Shown: piece after piece, positions 12,107 through 22,312 of the stretch
How positions within the stretch are numbered: position 1 is the first letter of the stretch
Layout of the letters: each line of letters starts with the position of its first letter
Source: Chlorocebus sabaeus
Taxonomy: Eukaryota; Chordata; Mammalia; Primates; Cercopithecidae
Assembly (NCBI RefSeq): GCF_047675955.1
Contig: NC_132929.1
Span: forward strand, 33,224,421-33,288,420
DNA: 64,000 nucleotides
Direction of reading: 5' to 3'
Program-made: the position numbers and the translations under genes
The notes under the pieces: model-generated
The model's database searches: none
The model's input: only the letters and a program-made list of their open reading frames with translations
What the model was told of the DNA's origin: nothing

Positions 12107-12408
12107 TTGCCGGGTACCGTGGCTCACATCTGTAATCCCAGCACTTTGGGAGGCCGAGGCGGGCAGATCACCTGAGGTCAGGAGTTTGAGACCAGCCTGA
12201 CCAACATGGAGAAACCCCGTCTCTACTAAAAATACAAAATTAGCCGGGTGTGGTGGCACATGCCTGTCATCCCAGCTACTCAGGAAGCTGAGGCAGCAGA
12301 ATCGCTTGAACCCAAGAGGTGGAGGTTGTGGTGAGCTGAGATTGCACCATTGTATTCCATCATGGGCAACAAGAGTGAAACTCTGTCTCAAAAAAAAAAA
12401 AAAAAAAT
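12107..12408 (+). mobile_element. Alu (AluS-like), full length
   Basis: It runs from 'tgccgggtaccgtggctcac' to 'ctctgtctc' plus an A tail. The 'agatcacctgaggtcaggag' block is of AluS type. Flanks 'aaaaaattggcatttagttg' and 'attacatttagttgatg' share 'catttagttg', a probable target-site duplication. Confidence 0.95.
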
Positions 12409-12562
12409 TACATTTAGTTGATGCTCAAAAACATTTGTTGGGTGAATAAGTGAAAGATACATACCAAGTGAGGAATGTAGGCAGGGGATCAGTATTATCA
12501 CATGATTTATTTATTTAATAAAGGCCTTGGATGAAGTGATTCCTGCTTATGTTTTACCTCTT

Positions 12563-12594
12563 TCTTTTCTCTCTCTCTCTCTCTCTCTCTCTCC
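12563..12594. repeat. (CT)n microsatellite
   Basis: An uninterrupted CT dinucleotide run of about 26 bases follows 'ctctttctttt'. Confidence 0.95.
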
Positions 12595-12938
12595 TCACTA
12601 GAATATGAGCTCCATGAGGCAGGGATTTTCATCTATTTCGCTAATTGCATTCTCCCTGGGACCTCCTTAGAGCAATGCTTGGCACATACTAGGCACTTAA
12701 TATTTGTTGAATGGAGCCATCTCCCTGTAGCATTTGACAGTCCTTGCTAAGAAGAAAGGAAGGATTCCTCAGCCTGTTTCTTACCCTTGCAGGAGTTTTC
12801 TCTCCTGGTTCTCCAGCTATCTCGGTGGTCTGTCCTTCTCCAGCTTCTTTGATGGCTTCTTTTCCTCCTCCAAGACGCTCGCCGTGGTAGTCCACATGGC
12901 CGTATCTTGGTTCCAGTACTTCCTACAAAGATTGCATC

Positions 12939-13049
12939 CTGCTAGCTGAGCTCAGCCTTGGGCAAGTTACTTTATCTCTCTAAAGCCTCAACTCTTTCAT
13001 CTTTAAAATAAGAACCAAGAGGATAATATCAAACCTCATTGGGTTGCTT
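12939..13049 (+). repeat. 111-bp copied segment of the MIR at 10994-11104
   Basis: The segment from 'ctgctagctgagctcagcc' to 'cattgggttgctt' matches 10994-11104 at 109 of 111 positions by eye; only 'tg' against 'cc' after 'aaataagaa' differs. Both ends are abrupt: flanks are unrelated to the source, and there is no poly(A) tail or clear target-site duplication. It looks like a recent local templated insertion rather than retrotransposition. Confidence 0.9.
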
Positions 13050-13199
13050 CACCTCTTCTCTCTGTGGCTGAGCCACAGGAAGTGTGCACCCTTCTCTTGA
13101 ATACAAGTCCTTGTTCCTCACAGCCTTCTGGGCACTCCCACCTGGTGTCCACTTGGTCTTCATACTTGCCGTTGCATGGCCGAGTGTGCCATCTCTTTC

Positions 13200-13410
13200 T
13201 TCAAAGTCACTCCTCTTAGGAGTGAGTAAGAATACTGGCTTGGAAGTTAGTCCTGGGTTTGAGTTCTGAGTCTGCCTCCTGCTGTATCTGCAGCTTTGGC
13301 AAATTCCTGCCCTCCTTGATTCTCATCTTGAAAAGGATGATTTTGGTGGCAATCCCTTTGGAAGCTTGTTGAGAGGATTAAGTGAAGTAACAGGCATAGA
13401 ATGTCCAGTG
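13200..13410 (+). repeat. MIR, sense
   Basis: The order 'actggcttggaagttagtcctgggtttgag', 'ctttggcaaattcctgccctccttgattctcatc', 'gttgagaggattaagtgaa' fits a sense MIR. Confidence 0.75.
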
Positions 13411-14775
13411 GGAGTGCCCCGCATTTTCGTATTTCTGTGGCTATAGCCACTGCTTTCCCAGACACCTAAACTCAGTATATTGCAGTCACTTCTGAGTCAG
13501 AGAATTACTTTGCTCCTTGACTCACTCACTTATACTGTGCTGTTCTTTCCTTCATGACTTGCCTCTTTCTTTCCTGTTCCTCCTGCTGCCAGTCTGCCTG
13601 AGACTGTCTAATCTACTCAGTACCATCTCTCTGCCTCACTTTCTCCTCCTCAAATGCTTCCCCTCCTTCATCTAATCTTTGTTTTCCATAAATTTCTAGT
13701 GACAAAGGATCTCTTCATAAAGAGAGAGGGAAAGGGAAAGGGTGAGAGGAGACTCACTGTGGGTTCAGGAGTTTTCACATGCTCTCACACACACACACAC
13801 ACATAAGTGTATGTGTGTATTTAAAGACTCAGAAGTTTGGTTTGAAAACTTTGATATATGTTAATGAAAGCCATTGAGAACAAGTCCCGGTCATCTAGCC
13901 TTCATTTACAAAGAAAAATGAAAAAAACGAAAACCAAAACAAAAGTGACTTTTCTTTCTCTTGCCCTGTAGTGAAACTTGGTTTCCAGCAAACTCATCAA
14001 TTATGTCTTAATAGGTGCAATTTGATGAAAAATATTCCCCATGGTCATAAGTGCTCAGCACGTAGTAAGTGCTTTAAAATGCTTATGTTTTCGTATTTCT
14101 GTTGCAAAGACCAGAACACAAAGTAGCTTTTTGTCAAAGCTTTATTTGCTGATTCTGCTATTGTTTTCCCCAGGGGAACTGCCCCTTTATTGATTAATAA
14201 AAGGTTAACAATAGCCTAAATGTGTTAAGGCAAATGGTTGGGTTTCAGTTTTGTGGTTGAGATTATTTCTGTTCTTGAAATCCTGTTGTTTCCTAGTGAT
14301 CAACAAAATAAAATACCCCACTTCTTTTTTAAAAGATCGGGATATGAGAGCCCGTTTTTGAACCCTAGAAGGTTCACCTTTATAAATATTTCTGCATTTT
14401 ATGGGCTTTCAGGATATTGTCACTGGAGACTGTTTCTGTTTTGTGGAATTTTCACAGGAGTTGGCACAAATAGCCTTCTGGCTTCTGCTGCTGGCACTCC
14501 ACTAAACTGCCTGGTTGGGTCCCTGGGGCCTCCTGGATCACCACGTCCCAGGGATTGCTCTCTGTGGCAGGTGACACTGGGACCCCTTACTTCTTGAAAC
14601 TCCTCCAACCTTTGGTTTCCTTTGTAATTCATATTTGGGTAATAGCTCTGTGGCTGGCTTCCGTGAGCTGCTGGATTCATGGAGATGATGGAGATGTGGC
14701 TTTCACCCTTACAGAAATTATACCTAGCCGTGGACACAAATGTGTAGACCAACAAGTGCAGGAAGATGCTATAGA
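13411..14775. other. Intronic sequence with a short (CA)n, no gene
   Basis: A (CA)n run lies at about 13787-13803 followed by a 'gtgtatgtgtgt' run. No other feature is clear. A plus-strand frame of 119 codons at 14238-14597 has no recognised domain and no splice context. Confidence 0.4.
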
Positions 14776-15057
14776 GGCTTGGCGCGCTGACCCATGCCTG
14801 TAATCCCAGCACTTTGGGAGGCTGAGTTGGGTGGATCATTTGAGGTCAGGAGTTCAAGACCAGCCTGGCCATCATGGTGAAACTCCGTCTCTACTAAAAA
14901 TACAAAAATTATCCAGGTGGTGGTGGCACGCGCCTGTCATCCCAGCTACATGGGAGGCTGAGGCAGGAGAATTGCTTGAGCCTGGGAGGCAGAGGTTGCA
15001 ATGAGCTGAGATCATGCCACTGCACTCCAGCCTGGGCAAGAGAGAGAGATTTGGTCT

Positions 15058-15100
<43 letters not shown>
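14776..15100 (+). mobile_element. Alu with an unusually long pure A tail
   Basis: This Alu starts at 'ggcttggcgcgctgaccc' and ends with 'tttggtctc' followed by an uninterrupted A run of about 40 bases. Flanks 'agatgctatagag' and 'agctatggagg' indicate a target-site duplication of about 9-10 bp. A long pure tail suggests recent activity or secondary expansion, although the body has AluS-like divergence. Confidence 0.93.
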
Positions 15101-15103
<3 letters not shown>

Positions 15104-15719
15104 TGGAGGTGTCAGAAGCCTCCATAATAGGTGTATATGGGGATTGGGTGGAGAACATGGAGAACCTCCTTGGGGGAGACATGCAAAGTTTAAAATACAC
15201 CCCCTGCCATGCTTTTAATACATCCTCTATCACCTGGTGAATGACTGGATGTGGGAAGTTAGGGGAAAGGGATTCGACTCCTAGGCTTCATGTACACATT
15301 TTGTCATCGCGTTGGTTGGGATAAAGAACGTAGCTGTGTGAAAGAACCCATAGGTCTCGGTGGCTTAGCATGGTAAAGATTAATTTCCTATGTCACAGTT
15401 TAAGGCAGTTTGATACAGGTTTCACTCCACGCAGTCTTTCAGGAACGCAGGAATTCCTCCATCTAGCGACCCTGCCTGCACTTAGGAGTCCTTCTGGATT
15501 CTCCAACTGTATGCTGTACATAAAACGGAAGAGACAGAGTGTGGGGGATTTACGTGGAAGATTTTTATGGGTTAAACATGGAAGTAGTAGAAGTCATTTC
15601 TGCCTGTTTAGTCACAAGGCCCACCTAATTGCAGGAGAAGCTGGGAAATGTAGTTACGTGTCCAGGATGAAAAGAAATGGGATGTCTTAGTCACCCAATC
15701 CTGTTAACTATAACTCCCA
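15101..15719. other. Intronic sequence, unassigned ancient repeat traces
   Basis: The stretch contains 'gctgggaaatgtag', a phrase common in old dispersed repeats, but I cannot name the family. A plus-strand frame of 106 codons (15370-15690) shows no domain. Confidence 0.35.
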
Positions 15720-16260
15720 AATATCTCCCTAAAATCTCCCTGCCACTTCCCATCCAGTGCTTCTGTCAGAATTCAAGCTCTCATGATCTCTCTGTCACCT
15801 CCTGAACAAGAATTTTCTAACTGACCTGCCTTCAGAATAATCCTTCCCTAGTCAACCCTCGATAGTACCAGAGAAATCTCGCTAGAATAAAAATATGAGC
15901 AGACCATGGCCCTCCTTAAAAACATGCTGTAGTTCCCTGCCCCCTTCTGAACTCTTAGCCAGGGACATGGGACCCTTCTCCAGCAGGCCTGATCTTCTGC
16001 CACTCTCCCGCATTGTGAACTCTTTGTTCCAGTCGTTCCAAAGGAGCACATGGTTTGCAGTTCCGCATGCGCAAACTGTGTGCTCACCCATCTCTGCCTT
16101 GCACATACTGCCCCTTCTTCCTGGAGTTCCCATCCCTGCTTTGCCCACTTGGTGAATGCTAGGCATCCTTCAAGAATCGCCTTCTCTGTGTGAATTTCCA
16201 GATGTGAATTTCCTGGTGGTACTAAATTGTTCTGCCCTCAATTTTCCCATCATGTCTTCA
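15720..16260 (-). repeat. L2 remnant, antisense
   Basis: The C-rich antisense L2 pattern is visible: 'cagaccatggccctccttaaaaac', 'gtagttccctgcc', 'tggagttcccatccctgc', 'catccttcaagaatcgcc'. Edges are approximate. Confidence 0.6.
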
Positions 16261-16873
16261 TGCTTATTTTGTTCAGGTCATGGCGGGAAGGGAGGCTTGA
16301 GAGTTAAATGAAGGGACTGTTGTGGATGTTTGGGCAACGTTAAGGGAAATAAACAAGGGACAGTGGCAAGCTCTGGAGCTAGCGACAGTGGAAGCTGTTA
16401 CCACCCTTGCCTGAGGAGGCAGGGGAGAAAGCCAGGGGACAAGAACAAGTTGGGGAACTATAGCTATGGGCCCTGGTAGAGGGATGCTGCCAACTACCAA
16501 CCTGCAGCCTGGCTGGGAAGGGACAAATGTCCTGACCTCTTTGTCCTCTCATTCCCTGATCCCCTGCTACCACCTTGCAGTAGGCCAAAAGGAACTGAAT
16601 TTCAAGGGCAAGGGAACCCCTTGATGCTGACCTTTCCGGGCCACAGAGTAGGGTGGAGAAGGGGGAGAGCAGGGCTGAATGGCAAAAGAAGAATGCCCAG
16701 CACAGCTGTTATGTCTCTGTTATAGTTCCTAACACAGTACATGAAAATTTTGTATGTATATATCTTTCTCACCAGGTGACAAGTCCCTTGAATGCATGTT
16801 TCATATTTTTCTGAACCATGGATGCCTAGTACAACCTTTACAGGTTGCTAAAAATAACTTTTTTATTTTTAAC

Positions 16874-17525
16874 CTGTCATAGTCTGTTCAGGCTGCCATA
16901 AGAAAGTACCAGAAACTAGTTAGCTTATAAACAATAGAGATGTATTTCTCACAGTTCTGAAGGTTGGGATGTCTAAGACCAAGGTGCCAGCAGCTCCAGT
17001 TTCTGGCGAGGGCTTGCTTTCTGGTTCATGGATAGTGTCTTCTTGCTATGTCCTCACATAGCAGAAGGGATGATGAATATTTCTGGGGCCTCTTTTTTTT
17101 TTTTTTTTTTGAGATGGAGTTTCGCTCTTGTTGCCCAGGCTGGAGTGCAATGGCATGAACTTGGCTCATTACAACCTCTGCCTCCTAGGTTCAAGCGATT
17201 CTCCTGCTCAACCTCCTGAGTAGCTGGGATTACAGGCATGTGCCACCACGCCCGGCTAATTTTGTATTTTTAGTAGAGACAGAGTTTCTCCATGTTGGTC
17301 AGGCTGGTCACGAACTCCCGACTTCAGGTGATCTGCCTGCCTCAGCCTTCCAAAGTGAGCCATGACACTGGGCCTGGGGCCTCTCTTATAAGGCCACTAA
17401 TCCCATTCATGAGGGCTCCACCCTCATGACCTAATCACCTTCCAACCCACCTCCTAATACATCGCCTTAGGGGTTAGGATTTCAACATATGAATTTGGGA
17501 AAACATCAACATTAAGTCCATTGCA
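16874..17525 (-). mobile_element. MaLR-type solo LTR (MLT1/MST-like), antisense, split by an Alu
   Basis: The antisense order is 'catagtctgttcaggctgcc', 'tttctcacagttctgaaggttgggatgtc', 'tatgtcctcacatagcagaag', [Alu], 'ggccactaatcccattcatgagggctccaccctcatgacc', 'ggggttaggatttcaacatatgaat', ending 'aagtccattgcag'. This is the reverse of an ERVL-MaLR LTR. No internal retroviral region is attached. It lies 155 bp upstream of the last MYZAP exon. Confidence 0.8.
17094..17375 (-). mobile_element. Alu inserted in the MaLR LTR, antisense
   Basis: The LTR is interrupted by a T tract and an antisense Alu flanked by the perfect 9-bp duplication 'ggggcctct' (17085-17093 and 17376-17384). Near its 5' end a short piece is missing: 'ccaaagtgagccatgacactgggcc' lacks the usual 'gctgggattacaggcg'. 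This records a post-insertion deletion. Confidence 0.95.
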
Positions 17526-17679
17526 GGGCCCGTTTGTAATATTTAAATGAAATATTAAGTTGCATTATCGTCTTTTTATTTTTATGTGCGTAAACACCAT
17601 TTTCTAGAGTTGTCTTAACATCTGAAGCATATAGGGGGGTTTGTTTTGTTTTCCTGACCTGCCTTTTCTCATTTCTCAG

Positions 17680-17776
17680 TCAAACAGGCAGGACTCGTGA
17701 AATCGTGATGCCTTCTAGGAACTACACCCCATACACAAGAGTCCTGGAGTTAACCATGAAGAAAACTCTGACTTAG
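17680..17776 (+). CDS. MYZAP: MYZAP last coding exon
   Basis: The acceptor is excellent: a long pyrimidine tract ending 'ctcatttctcag' at 17679. The first base completes a serine codon with the two bases carried from the exon at 8211. The reading then gives QTGRTREIVMPSRNYTPYTR and ends VLELTMKKTLT with a TAG at 17774-17776. This is the C-terminal tail I know for MYZAP. The exon contains a conserved, basic, tyrosine- and threonine-rich tail after the coiled coil. Use of this exon gives MYZAP itself; skipping it in favour of POLR2M exon 2 about 22.8 kb downstream gives the readthrough product. No disabling change is seen. Confidence 0.94.
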
Positions 17777-18640
17777 GCACTCAGAGGCACACACCTTTTG
17801 TAGATGGACAAAGGCTCTGGAACCCTGTGGCTTGAAATCCTTTGGGAAGGGTGACTCTTGTTTCCCTTATACACAGTGTAAGCCGAAATGGAAATCGCTG
17901 AGGCTCTGATCCACTTCTAAGACAGGAAGGAAAGTGAAGGTGGAGTGGGCAGGTAAGAGAGGGATATACAAGGTCACGTTTCAGACACTCACCCGGCATA
18001 CCCTGCTGTACTGCGCCATCATTTGTTTTCTTTGTAGATACTGAAATCCTATTAGGAGGATTCCCTCACAATGTATTTTATTTGCTAGACTTTGGTTGGG
18101 AGGGAAAAGGACATTAATTTGAAGTTTCATGTCATTCATGCCAGGATCGTTTGATAGAGCATGAACGTTTTGATTACCCATAAAAGTATTAGAGGCAGCG
18201 TTTCTCTGGTACAGAGAGGCCTGTCCACAAGCAGCATGGGCATCCAGCCAAACTTGAACCTGGAAGGGAGGGTTCCTAGCCTGCAGGTGCTCTTTCCTGT
18301 TGGTCCCAAGCATCTGTGCAGGGTCATGGGAGCCGCAGTTAGAGACGTGTGGGCCAATCGAGCTTCATTCCGATGCGCTAGTCCCTTGGTTTAATTTGTG
18401 CCTTATGCTTTCATTGGGCCAGCTGAAATCACTGTATTTATTCAACTTGTGATTTTTTTTTCTTTCTCACTTTAACTTAAAGAGAATTTTATATGTCATG
18501 GAAATTTAATCATTAAATGTTTTCAGTATCAATTGGTGTTTTTGTTAAACGAATAAATAATCTGTTCATGCATGCTGTACTTTGATATTATAACCTATGT
18601 CACATATGTTTAATAAATACCATATATTTTCTACTAATGT
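17777..18640 (+). other. MYZAP: MYZAP 3' untranslated region
   Basis: Sequence after the stop is free of recognised repeats up to the poly(A) signals. Frames of 60-110 codons on both strands here are not thought to be translated. The 3' limit is inferred from the AATAAA at 18612 and the T/GT-rich 'ttgtctctgtgtttc' downstream. Confidence 0.6.
18612..18617 (+). terminator. Probable MYZAP poly(A) signal
   Basis: A canonical AATAAA is followed after about 20 bases by 'aatgttgtctctgtgtttc', a GU/U-rich element. A second AATAAA at 18552-18557 is an alternative. Transcripts that ignore these can run on into POLR2M. Confidence 0.6.
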
Positions 18641-19566
18641 TGTCTCTGTGTTTCATCCATGACCATGCAGAAGGGGCAGAGAGCAGATCAGGCTCTGAAA
18701 TGAGTGTCAAAGTCAGATCACGTGATCTTCCAGACAGTACAATCCACAGAAGCATCTGTAAGCCATAAGATTGACTCTCTGTGTCAGGGGGCCTCTCTGT
18801 CTTTTTAATTCCTGAAATTTAGTTAATACACAGTGTGGAAAAAGCAAGATACATTAATGATCACAAAGTACAAAAATGGATTTTACTTTTAAACTTTTCC
18901 TCAAATCTCCCACCCCTTACTGTCTCCACTTCCAAAAAAACAAAGATATAAAAAAGTAAGAAAGCAAAGCAACTCAGTTAGATAAATCACTGTGAGTCAG
19001 AACCATGCTAAGAGGAAAAAGTGCATTTGGGAGCCAAATTTGTATTTAAACAATGTCTGTGGGACCTTGGGCGAGTCATCAAAGCTCTCTGAATATTAGT
19101 TTCATCCTTTAAAAACCTGGGATCATCACACCTACTTGATACGCTGATGTGAGTGCCACATGAGGTCATTCCCACATAGGGACTGGGCACTGCCAGGCAC
19201 ATAGGCAGTGATTGCTGTCATTCTGGAGGTTTTAGAGCACTGCTGACTGCTGGTTGAGTCTCACCACTGGAGCTATTCTAGCAGCAAAAAACCATGCTCT
19301 GTGGCAGCCACCAAGGAGGAGCACTTAGGGAAAAAGCTGTCCTTAGGACAGGAGATATGGAAGCTGGACTCAGAGAGAGGCAGAGGGTCCTGGGAGCCCA
19401 TCCCCCTGGAGAAACTGATCTGGAAGCAGTTTCTAAGTGAAATGCAATGACTTAAAAATGTCAATTTTAATGAGACCAAGGTAGAAATGAAAACTACTCT
19501 GCCTACACTTCCACATTCACTTCTTTCATTCTCTCTTACAACAAGCAAGGAAAAGAAAAACATAAC
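18641..19566. other. Intergenic (readthrough intron) with a sense MIR
   Basis: A sense MIR lies at about 18990-19210, with 'accttgggcgagtcatcaaagctctctgaa' and 'gcactgccaggcacatag'. No gene is seen elsewhere. Confidence 0.5.
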
Positions 19567-21003
19567 TTTATTTTTTTATTTTTATTTTTTATTATTATTA
19601 TACTTTAAGTTCTAGGGTACATGTGCACAATGTGCAGGTTTGTTACATATGTATACACGTGCCATGTTGGTGTGCTGTACCCATTAACTCGTCATTTACA
19701 TTAGGTATATCACCTAATCCTACCCCTCCCCACTACCCCCTCCCCACAATAGGACCCGGTGTGTGATGTTCCGCTTCCTGTGTCCAAGTGATCTCATTGT
19801 TCAGTTCCCACATATGAGTGAGAACATGTGATATTTGGTTTTCTGTTCTTGCGATAGTTTGCTGAGAATGATGGTTTCCAGCTGCATCCATGTCCCTACA
19901 AAGGACACGAACTCATCCTTTTTTATGGCTGCATAGTATTCCATGGTGTATATGTGCCACATTTTCTTAATCCAGTCTGTCATGGATGGACATTTGGGTT
20001 GATTCCAAGTCTTTGCTATTGTGAATAGTGCCGCAATAAACATACAGGTGCATGTGCCTTTATAGTAGCATGACTTATAATCCTTTGGGTATATCCCCAG
20101 TAATGGGATGGCTGGGTCAAATGGTATTTCTAGTTCTAGATCCTTGAGGAATCTCCACACTGTTTTCCACAATGGTTGAACCAGTTTACAGTCCCACCAA
20201 CAGTGTAAAAGTGTTCCTATTTCTCCACATCCTCTCCAGCACCTGTTGTTTCCTGCCATTCTAACTGGTGTGAGATGGTATCTCATTGTGGTTTTGATTT
20301 GCATTTCTCTGATGGCAAGTGATGATGAGCATTTTTTCATGTGTCTGTTGGCTGTTTGAATGTCTTCTTTTGAGAACTGTCTGTTCATATCCTTTGCCCA
20401 CTTTTTGATGGGGTTGTTTGCTTTTTTCTTGTAAATTTGAGTTCTTTATAGGTTCTGGATATTAGCCCTTTGTCAGATGAGTAGATTGCAAAAATTTTCT
20501 CCCATTCTATAGGTTGCCTGTTTACTCTGATGGTAGTTTCTTTTGCTGTGGAGAAGCTCTTTAGTTTAATTAGATCCCATTTATCAATTTTGGCTTTTGT
20601 TGCCATTGCTTTTGGTGTTTTAGACATGAAGTCCTTGCCCATGCCTATGTCCTGAATGGTATTACCTAGGTTTTCTTCTAGGGTTTTTATGGTTTTAGGT
20701 CTAACATTTAAGTCTCTAATCCATCTTGAATTAATTTTCGTATAAGGAGTAAGGAAAGGATCCAGTTTCAGCTTTCTACTTATGGGTAGCCAATTTTCCC
20801 AGCACCATTTATTAAATAGGAATCCTTTCCCCATTTCTTGTTTTTGTCAGGTCTGTCAAAGATCAGATGGCTGTAGATGTGTGGTATTATTTCTGAGGGC
20901 TCTGTTCTGTTCCATTGGTCTATATCTCTGTTTTGGTACCAGTACCATCCTGTTTTGGTTACTGTAGCCTTGTAGTATAGTTTGAAGTCAGGTAATGTGA
21001 TGC
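19567..21003 (-). mobile_element. 5'-truncated primate L1 (L1PA-type), antisense, dead
   Basis: Read on the minus strand this is the last 1.4 kb of a primate L1: the end of ORF2, the short 3'UTR and an A/T-rich tail at 19567-19605. Minus-strand frames at 20385-20834 and 19801-20388 carry ORF2 C-terminal features, among them the cysteine/histidine cluster region (NNRCWRGCGEIGTLLHCWWD). The reading frame is broken between these two pieces near 20386, and about five residues are missing just before NNRCWRG. The 5' truncation is at about 21003. The good preservation fits a primate-specific L1PA subfamily, but the copy cannot move. Confidence 0.93.
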
Positions 21004-21728
21004 CAAGAATTCCAGGGACCATTCTACAGCTCGGGCCTTTGTATTTTAAAATATATCTTCAACATATGGAAAATTCTAAACATGATTTGAACTACTCAAG
21101 AAGACTATTATAGAGATTTCCTAAATTGTGCAGACTGAAACTGAAAGAAACTAAGAGATAATCCTTCCAGATCCTTTGTCAACATTAACTCTAGTGCCCC
21201 TCAACCTTCCATCTAAAGGACTGACATTCATCAGCCTCTTCATGAGAAGGGTATTATGTAAAATTGGGAGAATGAACTCTAACATTTCATACTAAATTTA
21301 TCTCACTGAAATGGAAAGCAGCAGTGTATGTAAAGGGTTTTTAAAAAATAAAAACAACATCCTATAATAATGCTTCCAATTAATATTTTCGTTCCAGTCC
21401 TTCCAGACTTTTAAAACAGACACACACACCCCCCACTGTACTTTGTTTTTAAAACAAATATGACCCTATACTGAGAAGCAGAATCGTGTGATTTTTAAGA
21501 ACATGGGAACACTCAAGTCAACTACCTGAGCTGAATCATTAGTGTGCACATGGGTAAGTCACAAACCTGTCTGAGGGATGTAAAATTAGAACTGGGAGAG
21601 TTTTTTCCTAATGGGGCTGGTGTGAAGAGTAAATGAGGTAATGCCTGCATGGTTCTTAGAATAGTGCTTGGCACATAATAAGCATTTAATAGATGCTACC
21701 TATTATCATTACATACTTTTGTAGTCCC
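21004..21728. other. Intergenic, sense MIR, no gene
   Basis: A sense MIR covers about 21480-21700 ('gggtaagtcacaaacctgtctgag', 'gaagagtaaatgaggtaatgcc', 'gtgcttggcacataataagc'). A short 'cacacacaccccccac' stretch is at 21421. The rest is unassigned. Confidence 0.5.
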
Positions 21729-21985
21729 TTTTTGCTTACTTGATATACATAAATATATATATATACACACACACACACTTTATATAGTTTATATATATAG
21801 TAAGTTTGCTTACTTTATATACTTTATATATAGTAAGTTTGCTTACTTTATATATATATACTTTATATATAAAGTTTGCTTACTTTATATATACAGACAT
21901 ATAAAGTAAGCAAAAAGTATATATATGTATTATATATAGAAATATACACATATACATAAAGTAAGCAAAAAGCATATGTATACTA
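21729..21985. repeat. AT-rich palindromic tract with direct and inverted units
   Basis: A unit 'tttgcttactttatata' appears in direct orientation near 21730 (diverged), 21805, 21838 and 21874. It appears inverted ('ataaagtaagcaaaaag') near 21901 and 21957. The spacers are TA and (CA)n tracts. The pair at about 21875-21911 can form a hairpin with a perfect 16-bp stem and an 8-base loop. Confidence 0.85.
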
Positions 21986-22014
21986 TATATATAATCTACA
22001 CCATTGCTTCTTAT

Positions 22015-22312
22015 AGGTAATTGGATTCCATTTTTTGATGTGCCATAATTTATTTGACCCATCCCTTAGTGTTGGAATTTTGGATGTTGTCTTTACTTTT
22101 CTTCAGGAGTCGTCTGATGAACCATCTTGTGCACACATTTTTGCACACTTGCCTGATTATTTTCTCAAGATCAATTCCTAGAGGAATTGTCTGGTCAAAA
22201 GGTATGCACATTTTAAGTCTTTTGGTGCATATGGCCTGATATGGCCTATGGAAATTTGAATCCATTGAAATTCTCACTAACAGGCTGAGAATGTGACTTC
22301 CTGACCCTTTTG
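22015..22312 (-). repeat. Old L1 3' end fragment, antisense
   Basis: The 'tagtgttggaattttggatg', 'caattcctagaggaattgtctggtcaaaaggtatgca' order is the antisense of an old L1 3' region. Short frames inside are not coding. Confidence 0.55.

Noticed and set aside
11990..12391. 133-codon minus-strand frame that looks like database hypothetical proteins
   Set aside because: It is the antisense translation of an Alu (the familiar SFTLVAHDGIQWCNLSSPQ type), which gives many false hypothetical proteins.
19801..20834. Two minus-strand frames of 195 and 149 codons with clear protein similarity
   Set aside because: They are the decayed end of L1 ORF2, separated by a frame break and part of a 5'-truncated copy. 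They are not a host gene.
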